Of a stretch of DNA of 64,000 nucleotides, positions 48,780-61,238 are shown in pieces. A model generated the notes under the pieces. It made no database searches. It had not been told where the DNA came from and saw nothing but the letters and a program-made list of their open reading frames with translations. Both the position numbers and the translations under genes were made by a program. Numbering within the stretch: position 1 is the stretch's first letter; every line of letters starts with the position of its first letter. The stretch comes from Prostheceraeus crozeri (lineage: Eukaryota; Platyhelminthes; Polycladida; Euryleptidae): NCBI GenBank assembly GCA_907163375.1, contig CAJQUW010007110.1, positions 186,001 through 250,000 on the forward strand. Reading direction: 5' to 3'.

Positions 48780-51680
48780 TATATTGATGATGCGTGTAGC
48801 TTTGAAGAATGTCCTTCGATTATCGCCGATGAATGCATTTCATGAAGAAAGAGCCGTTTATAGCAACTGTTGTCTGATGACAGATATTTCTGTTTCTCTG
48901 TGCATTTTTGCGGTGAACGACGCAAGTCAATGATACTTGTTCTTTACATGTAGGGGACGCTTTCAATGTGGTTACTCCAGTCTATCAGATATTTGAAATT
49001 GGATTGGCGCAATCATTGATTCTGAGTTGCTAGTTCTTCTCGTCCAATAGAAAGCGAGATATCAATTTTTTATTTCTCTCTCAATCTCATTCAATCCTTT
49101 TGAATTAATGAGATAAGTAATAAATTCTTCTACGAAGTTATGTCCAAACTTAGACGTTCAAGATTCAATAAAAGTACGGAATATTTCCATGAATTCTCTC
49201 CACAATGGGAAATGGAATTTTAAGGGATGTTCTAATTTAAGGTATTTGGCATTTAGCATCTTAATGTTTTCATCAAAGGTCAATCACTAGTGAGCCGTAA
49301 TGAATTCTGACTGCACCTGTATGTCATTTATTCATGAAATTTCTTTATAATCATAAAGAAATTTCAATCATTAATTATTCAATCAATAAATTTCAATCAT
49401 TAAATTTTAATCATTTATAAGCTTGGTAGTCATTTATTAAAATTACAGATTTCTTAAGAATTATTGTCATTCTCCGGTGTTGAAACCACAATGAATTAAG
49501 CCACTGTTTTTGTATTTTTGTCATCATGCATGCTATTCAAATTTTGACTGTGTAATATTGAGTGCTATCAGAGTGCTACTACAAAATCTTTGCTTTGAAA
49601 TGACAATGTGCCTGATGCATGCAGCATGAAATTTGTAGTCATCACTTCGAATAGGATTATTTGAAGAGATCGAAGAATGAATGATAATAGACCCACGTGT
49701 TTTTCTTTTGAATTCATCAATTCAATATGAAAATAAGGAATACACGCTGTACATGTAGCAAATTATCTCTCAAGTTGAACGAAAACTAATTGATTGAAGA
49801 GTCATGTGAAGAGGAATATAGCTCTTAACTCAAGCACATGAGTTCTCCCAATGAAGTAAAGTCGTTAAACGGCAGCACAATTCGAAAAAGTACACATTGA
49901 TATTATCAAATAAATATTAAATACAAATAAATTTTAGAATGTATGTATAGTCGCTATGCGATGTGACATTTCAGATAAATAACAAACATCACTGCATGTT
50001 AAACAACTTTCTGAGTTGCTTCATGACATTGGTAGTGGATATCTATCAAACATGTACTTTCAATAAGCGAATGCGGCTCACTAATTATCGCTATTACAAA
50101 GTTTATTACACGTTATTAGACATCGCTATCACTCGCTTTGAAATTGAATTACACAGCTTACTAGGTACTATCAAATTGCCCGATGAATCATTGATAGACT
50201 TTGCTGCACATGTTTGGGAGTTTTTTATATTACGAAATAGAACTTGAAGAGTTTAGGTACAGCAATATCAAAAGCAATTCACTGCAATCGCTTCCTCTGA
50301 AGCATCCTACAATTCAAGCAATAATTCTTGCGAATTGCCGTTCTTAGAATTACTTCGTACCTGCAAAACTTTTATCTTCGAGTAAGGTACCGATTGAACT
50401 TGTAGTACATGTATAGTCTTGACAGGATATCATATTTAGAAAGTTTGTCCTTTTTCACATGAAGAAAGCTTAAATGCCAAATGAGATAAGTGTTCTAGTC
50501 CTGAACTTCATATCAAGGAAACTAGCCATGTTCTGGTTTTGCTTCAGGCGAATTCGCGAAGCTCACAATGACGCAACGAAGTTTCTTATTACATTATGGA
50601 GACATGTGTGCGATTGTCGACAATGATTGATATTTAGCCATATTGATAGAGCTGCATCTAACTGAGCTGCTTCTTAAAGAGCTGCGTTTTTTCTGATTAC
50701 GTAAATAAATGCCTGAATGAAAGATTCGAGCTTTCACGAAACAGCAAAATGCTGTCTTGCGAGCTTCTGTCTCATGAAGCCGAGCCTTTCGAACATAGCA
50801 TGAAATTTGTTTCCTCACTCCCGGCAAGATAACTGTCAGTTGAGCAATTGCAAATATAGGATTATTTGAAAGCTGATGCGGTACGTGATTCACAAAGCAC
50901 ATCATTTGCATTTCTTAGATAGCATAACACGAAATTCAGCATTCCCGGACCCGAAGCATCTTTGCAAACATGATCGGGTATGGGTAGAGACATGGTTCGC
51001 ACACCCAGACTTGCAAGTGAACTTGGGCCAAGATTGGATCCGAAAGTGCTAGAAACTTTGAATCATGGCATGAATCGGAAGAAATTTGATGCAGAACCCG
51101 TCATGTAGAGATTATAATGTGACATATGCAAACAACCCAGTTGGATTTTGTGCGAATCTGTCGTGATCTACGTACAGTAATGCGATAAAAAGGATGCAAC
51201 CCTTGTAACAAAAAAATAATAGAATTTGATTATTTCTCTCACATTAGAATATAGAAAAAAATAAATAACAGAATTATACATTATTTTCGACAGCCCAATT
51301 TAGAATAATATGCTGATAGTATTGACTAGTTGCGTTTCAAGTATTTTATCCGCTTTTACTATTTGAAATTGGTTCAAGCAATTTTGCTTTATTGAGGTTT
51401 ACTATGACCACCACATAGGTATATCTAAACAGAAAGCATATTTAACGGGATACTGCGGTAAAAATCAAACTTAAACTTCATATCATTATATAGAATAGGA
51501 TATACTCGTATATCGTCTAAAAGTAAATCGTTTTTAAGTAATTGAAAATCAGAATATCACATTTTTTAAGAAATCAAAGAAGTCAGTCAAAGCATGTCTT
51601 ATTCATGGAGAAAATCACAAGACAGAAATTCATATAATGAACATCATAGCATTTAGCCTTTTGTATAAACATGGAACGCA
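48780..51680. other. Upstream of the proposed host gene; no promoter element recognised
   Basis: If exon 1 is right, the promoter and 5' untranslated region lie here, but I see no convincing TATA box or initiator. A 13-bp perfect hairpin lies at 49336-49365. Confidence 0.4.
49336..49365. repeat. Perfect hairpin with 13-bp arms
   Basis: GAAATTTCTTTAT and ATAAAGAAATTTC flank a 4-base loop. Several TTTCAATCATTAA-like words follow directly. Confidence 0.85.
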
Positions 51681-51689
51681 CAATTTGTA

Positions 51690-51765
51690 CATCATCATGT
51701 GATGCTCTCATCTTCGGCCCCTTCCCTGCAGAAAGTCGTACTGACGGCCGAATTAATGCCGACGT
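51690..51765 (+). repeat. Fragment of the E foldback family
   Basis: CCCTTCCCTGCAGAAAGTCG followed by TACTGACGGCCG matches the right-arm tips of E1-E3. No matching left arm was found next to it, so it is an orphan arm or part of a composite with E3. Confidence 0.45.
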
Positions 51766-52014
51766 AGCTTAGATCAGGAGCCCTCTGATGCAAGCTGCCA
51801 CTTTGAAAAAATGGAGCACATAACTTATGTTAAAAAGTATGCAGTATCACATTTGATTGCAATGGAATCCAATACAGTGAAGTATATTCCGCATTGCCGG
51901 CGATGTAAATGCATGTAATGCAAATGTGGACTGTGAACCAAACTGTATATAACTAAAATATATAATAATCCAAGGATTTGTAATTAATTGCCTGTCAACA
52001 TCTACTTTTCACTC

Positions 52015-52733
52015 TTGACTCGAGTCTCTGTATGTAACGAGCGAAGCCGAAAATAAGACTTTCATCCTGTGGCTATTACTGGTATGCGCGTCTGCCGAGT
52101 TGTACCTCGTTCCTGTTCTTGACAGATATGATCAAAGAAAAGAAATAATGTGAATGGGAAGAGGATTGAAGCTTTCGTAAAATTGAGATTTTCAATGTTT
52201 CCTCTATTTAGGTGAAAAGTACTAGGTCTAAAGCCATTATCTTCTAGTCGTTCCATTTAACATGCATGTGTTGTCATCAAGTTTCTTGTCGGCAATGTAT
52301 GCGGGAATGTGGTTAAATGTGACTACAGTTGGCCAGAATTTGTGTATGCGGATATTAGGAGACTTTCTAAATGTAAATGTCTTTCATAGATCAATAAAGC
52401 TGAATGTGTTTCAGAGCTTCACGACAAAGTTGGTAGATGAACACATAAGCTCACGACATGTAGATATTCCATGCCAAAATCTGTGACTCGAAATACTTAT
52501 TACTTCTGACTTTAATCAGAAAAAATGCAGAATAGTGCCATTTTTAACGAAAAGCTCAATATGCTTCCCATTGGATTTACATTGTGCTTTTCTTTCATCC
52601 TGTCTGACAAGAAGGGGAGGCAGGTTGATTTTGGCAGACGTGCAGTTTCGTAGTAGCCATAAGATGTGCATCATTCTGTGAAAATCTCAATTTAGACTTC
52701 GTTCACTGCAGAAGCTCGTGGTGGCGGCCGGAC
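52015..52733. mobile_element. Foldback element E3 (about 720 bp)
   Basis: The right end reads inward on the minus strand GTCCGGCCGCCACCACGAGC and continues with CTTCTTGTCAGACAGGATGA. The left arm contains the matching CTGCCGAGTTGTACC and TTCTTGACAGATATGATCAA blocks. The far left tip is less conserved, so the start is approximate. Confidence 0.6.
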
Positions 52734-53102
52734 CAAGTTGAGGAGCACCTCTGTGACTAAATTAAGTCTGTGGAGGTGTCAATAGGACGGCTGAGTTACA
52801 ACTAGGCCGTGTCACCATCTATTTAGTCACATGCTGGCTAATTGTTTTAGAAACTGTGCATGTAGGCTCACGGATGTACGAATTGCATGTATAAGTTAAA
52901 ATTTATGAAATCTTTTATAATTAAATGTGGATGCATCATGAAAAATCCGACTTTCCGTAGTCTAAGGCACGCTAATAGCTTGCACAGACAAGGCCTGGCC
53001 TGTCACAGCTGTTGTTGTTTGGTTGTTTGTTAGATAAGCACCGATTATATGTTCGAATTGGATATATAACGTTTTGAAGAGAGTGTATTCATCAAATGAA
53101 CG

Positions 53103-53297
53103 CACAGTGGCACAGTGGTTAAGTGCTTGGCTTAGCGATCTTTCGGTCCTGAGGTCGAGCCCCGAGAGTGTCAAAGGAAGTCGTCAGGAAAGGCATCCGG
53201 GCTAAAAGTTCACAACGCTACAGTTAAAAGTCTGACCGTGTCAGCACCGCCGAAGCTCCCACTACAGGGGATTAGTGATGTTAAACCATCATCAATA
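53103..53297 (+). mobile_element. tRNA-derived SINE
   Basis: Box A TGGCACAGTGGTTAAG and box B GAGGTCGAGCCCCG, about 45 bases apart, form the tRNA-like head. The body includes GGAAAGGCATCCGGGCTAAA, a block found in SINEs of several aquatic animals. The end, ATGTTAAACCATCATCAATAA, resembles the usual tail. A CACAGTGG duplication marks the start. Confidence 0.8.
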
Positions 53298-53919
53298 ATT
53301 GGGAAGAATGTCAATTTTTGTCCAGTAAATTTTGAAAAATAATATTGTACTTGGGATATCTTTGGCATGTTTTTTTCAACATGCGCGCGTAAAATTTGAT
53401 GGCACAATTGATTTTGAGAATTTGCAGACAGAAGAATCAAATTGTTTCAAGTGTCGGCACTGCCACTGTGTGTGACACGACATCCGGCGTACACCACAAG
53501 GCTGCATCATGTCATCCATCATCAGCATTAGCATAAAATCTCAGTTTTGTTCCTGTGAATCTTAATTGGAACCTAATTGGAAACTAGTGACATGCTAGTA
53601 ACAACTAGTAGAAAATTAGTAACATGTCTCTCACTTTGAGATTGTATTCACTGCTAATTTTCCAAAAAGTCAAAAAATGAAAAAATAGAAGTAAAAAACA
53701 GAAATTTTGTAAGCATGCTTAAGCATTTTCGTGATTAATAATTAAAATCAAATGGTCCGGAAATAGAAACCTCTTTGAAAACTTTTTGGCTGAAAGGAGA
53801 ATGATTAATGCATGGTTAATTCATTACACGTCAAACCTTCACGAATGGAAACTCTGTGCATGAATGCAATTGCATGATAGAGCTAGCACATAACATAACA
53901 TATATAAAAAAGTACCAGA

Positions 53920-55085
53920 TTGAATTTGAAGGCTTGTATTGAACATTTTTTAAATGATAAAAGCCGCGACGTTTCGGATGATGCTGATATAGGATTCCTA
54001 TATTCTACATTCTATCATTTTGTAAGAAAAATGCCTGAAACTAGAAAAGACAGCCAAAGTTCCATCGATGACCTTCACATCAGTGCAGTTATAAGAAATG
54101 AATTACAAAGGTTTAAAAATGAGTTGAGAAATGAATTAGAATCTTTTACTCAAGAAATGCAACTGGTAATCGTGGGTGAAATTAAAAATTTAACTTCAAG
54201 AATTGATCAATAAGAAAGTGAAATTATTCAACTAAGAAATGTAATACTTGGGCAGGAACAGTGGAAATTAAAAGAAGCTAGAAAAAGTATTTCGAACAAT
54301 TTAATAATAAGGCTGAGAGATGACTTACAAGTTTCCATGAAGAAAATCATAATTCGAAAAGGAACTTTATTTGTCGATGAAGAAGCTGTTGACTGTGAAA
54401 ATGCTTTTGCATCAGTTACTTTCGTGAATGTGACTGCGCGCTTCCAATTATTCGAATAGCAAAATATATGCATGTACAAAACTTTCAAATGTACCACGTA
54501 TTTGCTACACAAAAACTAGATATGTTCGTAGCAAGTATAATGAATTGCTCTGTTCTTTAATTCGACTAGCTATGACATTATGACAGTAACTGAAAGCTGG
54601 CTGGACAGCACCACGCATGATCAGGACATATCTTTAAGTAATTTCGATGTCTTCAGGGCCAACAGAGTTGAAAGGAAAGGAGTTGGAATCTGTACCTGGG
54701 CAAATACTGATGTTGAGCTGATCATACGTGCTTCACACGTTCGCATAGACATTTTTCTTGTATATTTACTGCATTATACTTTCCTCATGGAGGTTCAATG
54801 AATGCAAAGGATGAATGGCTCAAATGAATATAGACTATGAATGACGTTGTAATTTGAGGTGATTGCAATCATGTTTCTCCAAATGTTTTCGAAGTAAAGT
54901 TTGCATTGAATGATGTTGTCCTTGATTTCATTCTGCTTTCAGAACACTTACTCTTGCAATTTCACAATGTTAAGTATCATCATACTTTGGCAGCTAGTGA
55001 TCATCTGACACTTCTGTTGAAAACCAAAAAGGCAATTCGTATCAAGTTGTGGGAAAAGGGCATGAAAAGTTGCTAATTTATTATG
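53920..55085 (+). pseudogene. Decayed LINE (ORF1 and endonuclease remains)
   Basis: A 97-codon stretch with charged, heptad-like sequence (NELQRFKNELRNELESF) is followed past a stop by KSISNNLIIRLRDDL, the pattern of a LINE ORF1 with coiled coil and RNA-binding domain. From 54580 the plus strand shows endonuclease blocks: VTESWLDSTTHDQDI, VFRANRVERKG, DFILLSEHL and ASDHLTLLLKTKK, the last being the SDH active-site end. Stops and frame changes interrupt it, and no reverse transcriptase follows. It is an old LINE truncated at the 3' side, of a different family from the 33- and 58-kb copies. Confidence 0.72.
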
Positions 55086-55089
55086 CCCC

Positions 55090-56820
55090 CCCCCCGGTTC
55101 CGTCGTGCCTGTTCAATACAGTGTTCTAATTCAGTGTTTTACTTTTATTATATCACAATTCGGAGCACATCTTTGAACGCATCCATCAAAACTAACATAG
55201 CCCAAAATAATTCAAGCTTTCAAAGTCAAGCATTTCAAAAAATTAGCCATGTTTCAGGATCATCCACATAATTTAAAAAGTTAAGCTCTTCACATAATTT
55301 CACAACCAAACAATATCAATTTCAGTATTATTCCTGTCAAATTAACTCATGATCTTCAGTTATGATTCTCTTTTCTCAATTCCCCTTTTAAGCTAACAAA
55401 CGAAAAATGTGCAAACTCAAACAAAATTGAAGCAGTACGCATGAAGAATTGATCAAAGTCTCAATTTAGAATAGCTTACATAAATCGACAGCCCAAGTTT
55501 TTGCTGCAATTGTATATTTAGTTAATGGCTAGTGGTGCTTTAGTAGAATTGAATTTTTGTATTAGTGAGCTATTTTCGGGTGCGATTAGATTTTATGAAC
55601 TGATTAAAGGACATCATTCGCACTAAACTAATCTAGGCCTAGCTTATCTCGCACCACAGTCACACAAAAAATAAATTTGTAACTGCAAATTCACGAATTA
55701 TAACAGCATTCTAGTCTTTCCCACCCTATAATATTTGAAATTGTCGTGATTATTTACGAATGGATGCTTTTTTGAAATCTGTTTGATTGATCATATTTTC
55801 ATCTTCACTACTTCGAACCAATTATGGTGTTGTCGGTTGGCTGGGTAGGCAATGCATCTTCATAAACAAATTTCTTCATCATTCATTACTATTTTGTCGT
55901 TAAGAAATTTATCAACGTCTGTCTTAATAAAGATAGATAGGAATCTTGTCCGCTGATATGAATAAAAAGGACAAATTCACTTACAACTTGAAAATCAATG
56001 AATATACATGTACCCTCTGTCATATTTAACAAACAAACAAACACTGATACCTAGATTTCCCTGTATCAACATAATTGTGCTGTAGTTGTTATGAAATCAT
56101 TTACAAAAAGAAATGTAATAGAGAGAATACAACGCATTGTCCACCCTCATTATCTTTGTACATTATGATATGATTATTGTGCACCAGGAATTCATTTACT
56201 GAAATCTTGATGTATGTTTAAGTTGAGTGTCCCAATGTACCTGGTGCATCCAATATGGAAGCGACATCATCTTTGGGCACCATGTTTATTTGTGGTTCGT
56301 GAATGAATGATCTATACAGCCACGAATTTTTAAGACTGTAAGTAAAATTCAGTAAGAAATCGTGGTATGCTAAACACACGCTTATGTCATAGAGATAGAA
56401 ATGCATGTGATAGTTAAATGCAGAAATAGTGAAATAGGTAGTACTCGTTCGATGCTAAAACCCTATATACGCGAAGTAGAATGAAATAACTTAAAGATAT
56501 GAAGATCATAAAGCTTTCCGACAAGTCGCAACCATTGCTATTCAAACCGCGATCAAATTATAACGCAATATAAGTTTACTTGGGTCTCATACATTCTTTT
56601 GTTTACAATTTGCAATGGATCAATGCAATTTTCGCAATTTGATTGGCAAAATTTTAAAGATGCATGGCAAGCAAAAGTTTGTTATTACAAATTGCATTTA
56701 TAGTACGATACCATTATTAATTAGCTCGTCGCTACGTTGACGAAGGGCAAAATTTAGCTTTTTGAGGTAAGAGCATGCCCGGAGCACGTCTTAGATCCTG
56801 TAAAGCCTTAGTGCTCAACA
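55090..56820. other. No recognisable gene
   Basis: A C run lies near 55086. One TAGGCCTA at 55634. Nothing else recognised. Confidence 0.45.
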
Positions 56821-56825
56821 TTTGA

Positions 56826-57012
56826 AGGGGATCACATGTATGATGGACCAATAGAACGAGGTCCAGTCCCACCAAAGAAGCGCTTAGTGAGTCAACAGCT
56901 TAACTAGGTCCTCCCACACAGATCCCGTCAAGTTTGGCTCAAAGGCAGCCCTAGGTTATTCAAAAAGTTTGATACGCCGCGACCATTTATGTCCGCCGGT
57001 GGGAGCGTATAG
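56826..57012 (+). repeat. Dispersed repeat F, copy 2
   Basis: It contains ATGGACCAATAGAACGAGGT, CCACACAGATCCCGTCAAGT, CAGCCCTAGGTTATTC and TCCGCCGGTGGGAGCGTAT, collinear with copy 1 at 6.1-6.3 kb. The family is unknown. Confidence 0.6.
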
Positions 57013-57790
57013 TTATGATATCACAAATATATATAGACGCAATACCAAGTAAACCATAAAACGACATGGATTCAGTTCAAAATGAATTAAAATTGATTGA
57101 GCATTGAATTTAAGCGTGGCAGAAAATCATTTCCCTCAAATACGGAAGGCAATGTGATGAATGGAATTCAATTTGATAAATTGTTGTGAAGCTAGAGCTC
57201 TAGTTGATGAATAAATTCTGCTGTAGCTTCAGACACAAATAAAATAAATCTTAAATCTGGAAACACATGATGACATGCGATCTCGTACGTTTTGAAAAAT
57301 TTCAATCGCAATTATTGTCATTTAGTAAATTCCTGAAGAATTCAATCAATTTCAGAAATAATGAAATGTCTTGAAGGCAACTTTTGATTCATCCCTGTAT
57401 GTATGCATATACAAAAAAGCGCCAAATAAGCTGAAAACATCGATTTCTGTCTGAAATTTCTGCACAAGGAAGAAAGAAAAATTAAATAGAAATAAGAATT
57501 CGACGTGTCTAAACAAATGACAGTGAGTGATGTTATTTGATTACTTATGCATACATTGAAAATCATCTTTATGAAAGTGTTGTGTTGTGGTGCTATATAT
57601 TTAGTACTGTCAAAAGTCAAAAGTCAAAAATGTTTATTTCCAAGAACATTGGAAAACAGGAGCATGTGTGCTCACATACATAAAAAACATAGTTTGATGG
57701 CAGAAAACAGCGTGCGGTCGGTGTTGTTAAAATATATTCTGAACAGGAAGGAGAGGAGAATTGACGAAAATAAATTTCCAGATTTCATAT

Positions 57791-60700
57791 TTATTGATTA
57801 GTGATTTCCTTAGTTATCGTTCGCAAGTCGTTTGCTTTTTTGAGAAACCTCGCGATGGATTTTACCAGTTTTGGAGTTAAAATATTCATCAATTTATTGA
57901 ATTCTGTTGTATTGCTACAGTTGCATAACAAAGGCGCTGTTTCTTGTCGTAAATTTTGATATAGTGAGCATTCTATCATGAAATGATACAGAGTCTCCAC
58001 TTTCGAATTATCACATAGCTCACATAAACGCTCTTCATATCGCAGTCGATTTCCGTAACTGCCAGTTACGAAATCTAATTTATGATTTTTTGTTCGAAAT
58101 TTTAATAATATATTGATGTCATTGTATTCAATATCAAAATTCAGATATGATTTCATAGTATTCTCAAAACCACATAATTCTAAATAATTCAGGCCAGAAT
58201 GACTATCTTTTGCTGTAGATATCCATTTTTCTCTAATGTAATGGGTCACTCGATTTTTTGCAATTCTCAAATATTTTCCTTTGTCAGCCGTTACCTGTTC
58301 GTCCCATAGATTTGTCAGGCTGAGTTTTGTAAGTAACTGCCTTATTCGCCAGCACCAAGTATATCTACTATCATGACCATCTGAAGTCATATTGAGATAT
58401 ATGGCATCATATACTTCTCTTATCAAACTTCTTTCATTTCTCGTAATTATTTTTATCCAATAACACATAGCTGCCTTCGAGAAATGAGCATCCATAGGAC
58501 ATATTCCAAATTCACCAATGAGACAATAATTGGGTGTAGTCTGCTTTAGATGGTAATATCTTTTGTAAAATTGATATTGAATTTGATCTAAACTTTTTAA
58601 ATTATTAAAGAAACAGAATTCGGCACAGTACTTCATTTTTGATAACGTAAGCATCTCAAATGTATTCTTTAAAATATCTCCAGTAACTTGTCCAAACTCT
58701 TTCAGCTGTTTAGCTGCTAGATAAGAGGCTTGCTTTCCCTTAGTTGTCAATTGTTCCAAATGAATTTTGTTACTTTTTGATATCCACATTCCTAAATACT
58801 TATATTTGTCAACTACTTCTATGGATGTCAATTTTTCATCAAGAACGATGTCAATTCTGTCTATTTTAGTAGCTATATTGTGAGTCATGATTTTAGTCTT
58901 ATCATAATTAATGCTAAGGCCATTATGTGTACAATATTTGTAAAGAAATTTAAATTGACTTTTCAAACCATGCATGCTTTCGCTCATGAGCAATATGTCA
59001 TCCGCATATATGACTGATGACATTTCCAAATCAAATAGTCTTACTGGATCAATCGTGTCTTTGTTATCATTTAAGATATCAATAAAGTCATTTATGTAAA
59101 TACTGAATAAAGTTGGTGATAGAACATCTCCCTGTGGAATACCATTTTCAAGTTTAAAGGATTGTGTTTCTTTGCCACAATGTAAAATTTTGTATTCTTT
59201 ATTGATAATGGTGCTTATGATCAATGACAAAATTTTACTTTCGGGCATCAAACTTTTTAACTTATCAGTCAATCTTCTTTTCGGAATGGAATCAAAAGCC
59301 TTCGACAAATCAACGAAACATAGAAATAATGGTTGTTTTATATTCTTATAAATTTGCATAATTTCCTTGATAATCAGCACGTTATCCAATGCGGAACTTC
59401 CCTTTTTAAAACCGGTTTGGTTCTTCTTAATAACGTTATTTTCCATTAACCAATTGTTGAGTCGCATATTTATAATTCTCGTCAGAATCTTCTCTATGCA
59501 GGATGATAGGTTGATATATCGATATGAATTTGGATCAGCTCTATTTCCTTTTTTGAATATTGGTGTAATCCAACTACTTCTCCAAGGAATTTCATCAGCA
59601 TCATTCAGTACATAGCTATACAGCGTTTCTAGAGTATCAATTGTCTCGTCTTCGCATATCTTTAATGCTTCATAAGTTATTCTGTCAGGGCCACTTGTTT
59701 TCTGTGACTTGGATTCTTTAAGAGCATTTACAATTTCAGTTTTTGTAATTCTATTATTCAGATTATCAGCATTTACTTGGCCTTGCAATATTTTTGGTAA
59801 ACTGTTGTAAGACAAACATGTACTACTTGATACCTTTAAGTCATTAGCTACAATGTAGGAATAAAAATCTGAAGCCTTTAATACACATTTGCGGTTAGTT
59901 TTTTTAACAGTTTTATTTTCATTTATCAGTTGCCAATATTCTCTATGATCATTATTTTTTCTTGCATTTCTTAAATTTCTTAATTTCTTTATCTTTTCCA
60001 ATCTTCTATCCGCTTTCACTTTTCTATTTAAGATTCTTTTACTTTCCATTAGTCTACATAAATTTTCAGCTGTTGGGAATTTTTTCCATTGAGAAACATT
60101 CTTCCTATAACATTTTCTAAATTTCCGTGTTTCATTTGAAAGAACAACTTTTCGAGTTGGCTTTTTGACATTTTTTATGCAAATCGAATTAATGTTGCTT
60201 AGTTCATTATAGATATTTTCAACCGAAAGATCGTTTTTCAAAATTTGTTTGTTTAGACCTTTACATCTTTCAATAAACTTTTTATGGTTAAAGCTATTTT
60301 TCATATCGCTTTTCCATTTATGAGGTTTGATTACTTTGGTATGATGGCAATCCTGATCAGGTTGATGATTTTGTTTCTCAAATTCTGATATCAATTTTAT
60401 TTTTAATTCTATTATCATTGGAGAGTGATCCGTATATGGAACCGGTTCCATTATTTGAAAGGAATTAAGATTATTTACCATTGATTCCGATATAAGAAGA
60501 AAGTCAATTACTGATTTACGTATCTCGTCATTTTGAGTTCTATAATAAGTGCATCTACCCTCAGAATTATTTTCTAACCTACCATTCGCAATTATCAAAG
60601 AAGTTTCATTACAAAAGTTAATTAAATGTCGGCCCATTGGATTTATCAAAACGTCATCTGACTTTCTTTCTGGAAGTGTACAAGTGACATAGTTTGTTTC

Positions 60701-61234
60701 ATTACCAATACGACCATTGAAATCCCCGATCATTATTATGTTTTCCATTCTAAATTGGATCATGTATTGCTTAATATTTTCATATATTTCTCTGTCTTTG
60801 TATTTTGAATCTCGGTTATCTACATAACAAACAATCAGGAATATATGTTCTAAATTATTCCAATGAGTACTTTTTAATTTGAGTATTTGGAGATTTCCTT
60901 TTTCTTTAATCAAACTTTCAATATCTAGCATTGAAATATCATCAGTTTCTTTTATATATATCGAGACACCTTTTATATTTCTCCCGCGATTGATGTTTCT
61001 ATTGGCTATTGTATGAAGACCGTAGCAATTTTTAAGCACCGGTTGAGCTTGGGTACGAGTCAAATGTGTTTCTGATAGACATATGATATTAGCTTCCTGA
61101 ATATCATGTAAAAAATCCTCATTTTTTATTTTATCCTCATTTAATCCATTAATATTGACATAGAATAATTCTATATTAGCATGCTTTGTCTGTTTCTTTT
61201 CAGCATCAGTTTTTTCCTCCTCTCCTTCCTTCAC
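57791..61234 (-). CDS. LINE ORF2: endonuclease, reverse transcriptase, CCHC
   Basis: An intact frame of 1147 residues. The apurinic-type endonuclease occupies residues 20-275: NING (27-30), SETH (54-57), GDFNGRIG (170-177), IDFL (243-246) and DHSPM (269-273). The reverse transcriptase spans roughly 510-790: motif A VDLSKAF with D642, GIPQGD (698-703) and catalytic YADD (743-746). Near the C terminus is a zinc-finger pattern, C1071-X2-C1074-X9-H1084-X4-C1089. All active-site residues are present. It would nick target DNA and prime reverse transcription there. The clade looks like the I/Ingi/Tx1-like LINEs but I cannot settle it. The frame has no ATG near its start: the first usable codon is GTG at 61234, and the same frame is open upstream through the end of ORF1, so translation probably depends on ORF1 by frameshift or re-initiation. 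Confidence 0.93.
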   Translation of the reverse strand: MKEGEEEKTDAEKKQTKHANIELFYVNINGLNEDKIKNEDFLHDIQEANIICLSETHLTRTQAQPVLKNCYGLHTIANRNINRGRNIKGVSIYIKETDDISMLDIESLIKEKGNLQILKLKSTHWNNLEHIFLIVCYVDNRDSKYKDREIYENIKQYMIQFRMENIIMIGDFNGRIGNETNYVTCTLPERKSDDVLINPMGRHLINFCNETSLIIANGRLENNSEGRCTYYRTQNDEIRKSVIDFLLISESMVNNLNSFQIMEPVPYTDHSPMIIELKIKLISEFEKQNHQPDQDCHHTKVIKPHKWKSDMKNSFNHKKFIERCKGLNKQILKNDLSVENIYNELSNINSICIKNVKKPTRKVVLSNETRKFRKCYRKNVSQWKKFPTAENLCRLMESKRILNRKVKADRRLEKIKKLRNLRNARKNNDHREYWQLINENKTVKKTNRKCVLKASDFYSYIVANDLKVSSSTCLSYNSLPKILQGQVNADNLNNRITKTEIVNALKESKSQKTSGPDRITYEALKICEDETIDTLETLYSYVLNDADEIPWRSSWITPIFKKGNRADPNSYRYINLSSCIEKILTRIINMRLNNWLMENNVIKKNQTGFKKGSSALDNVLIIKEIMQIYKNIKQPLFLCFVDLSKAFDSIPKRRLTDKLKSLMPESKILSLIISTIINKEYKILHCGKETQSFKLENGIPQGDVLSPTLFSIYINDFIDILNDNKDTIDPVRLFDLEMSSVIYADDILLMSESMHGLKSQFKFLYKYCTHNGLSINYDKTKIMTHNIATKIDRIDIVLDEKLTSIEVVDKYKYLGMWISKSNKIHLEQLTTKGKQASYLAAKQLKEFGQVTGDILKNTFEMLTLSKMKYCAEFCFFNNLKSLDQIQYQFYKRYYHLKQTTPNYCLIGEFGICPMDAHFSKAAMCYWIKIITRNERSLIREVYDAIYLNMTSDGHDSRYTWCWRIRQLLTKLSLTNLWDEQVTADKGKYLRIAKNRVTHYIREKWISTAKDSHSGLNYLELCGFENTMKSYLNFDIEYNDINILLKFRTKNHKLDFVTGSYGNRLRYEERLCELCDNSKVETLYHFMIECSLYQNLRQETAPLLCNCSNTTEFNKLMNILTPKLVKSIARFLKKANDLRTITKEITNQ

Positions 61235-61238
61235 TTCA

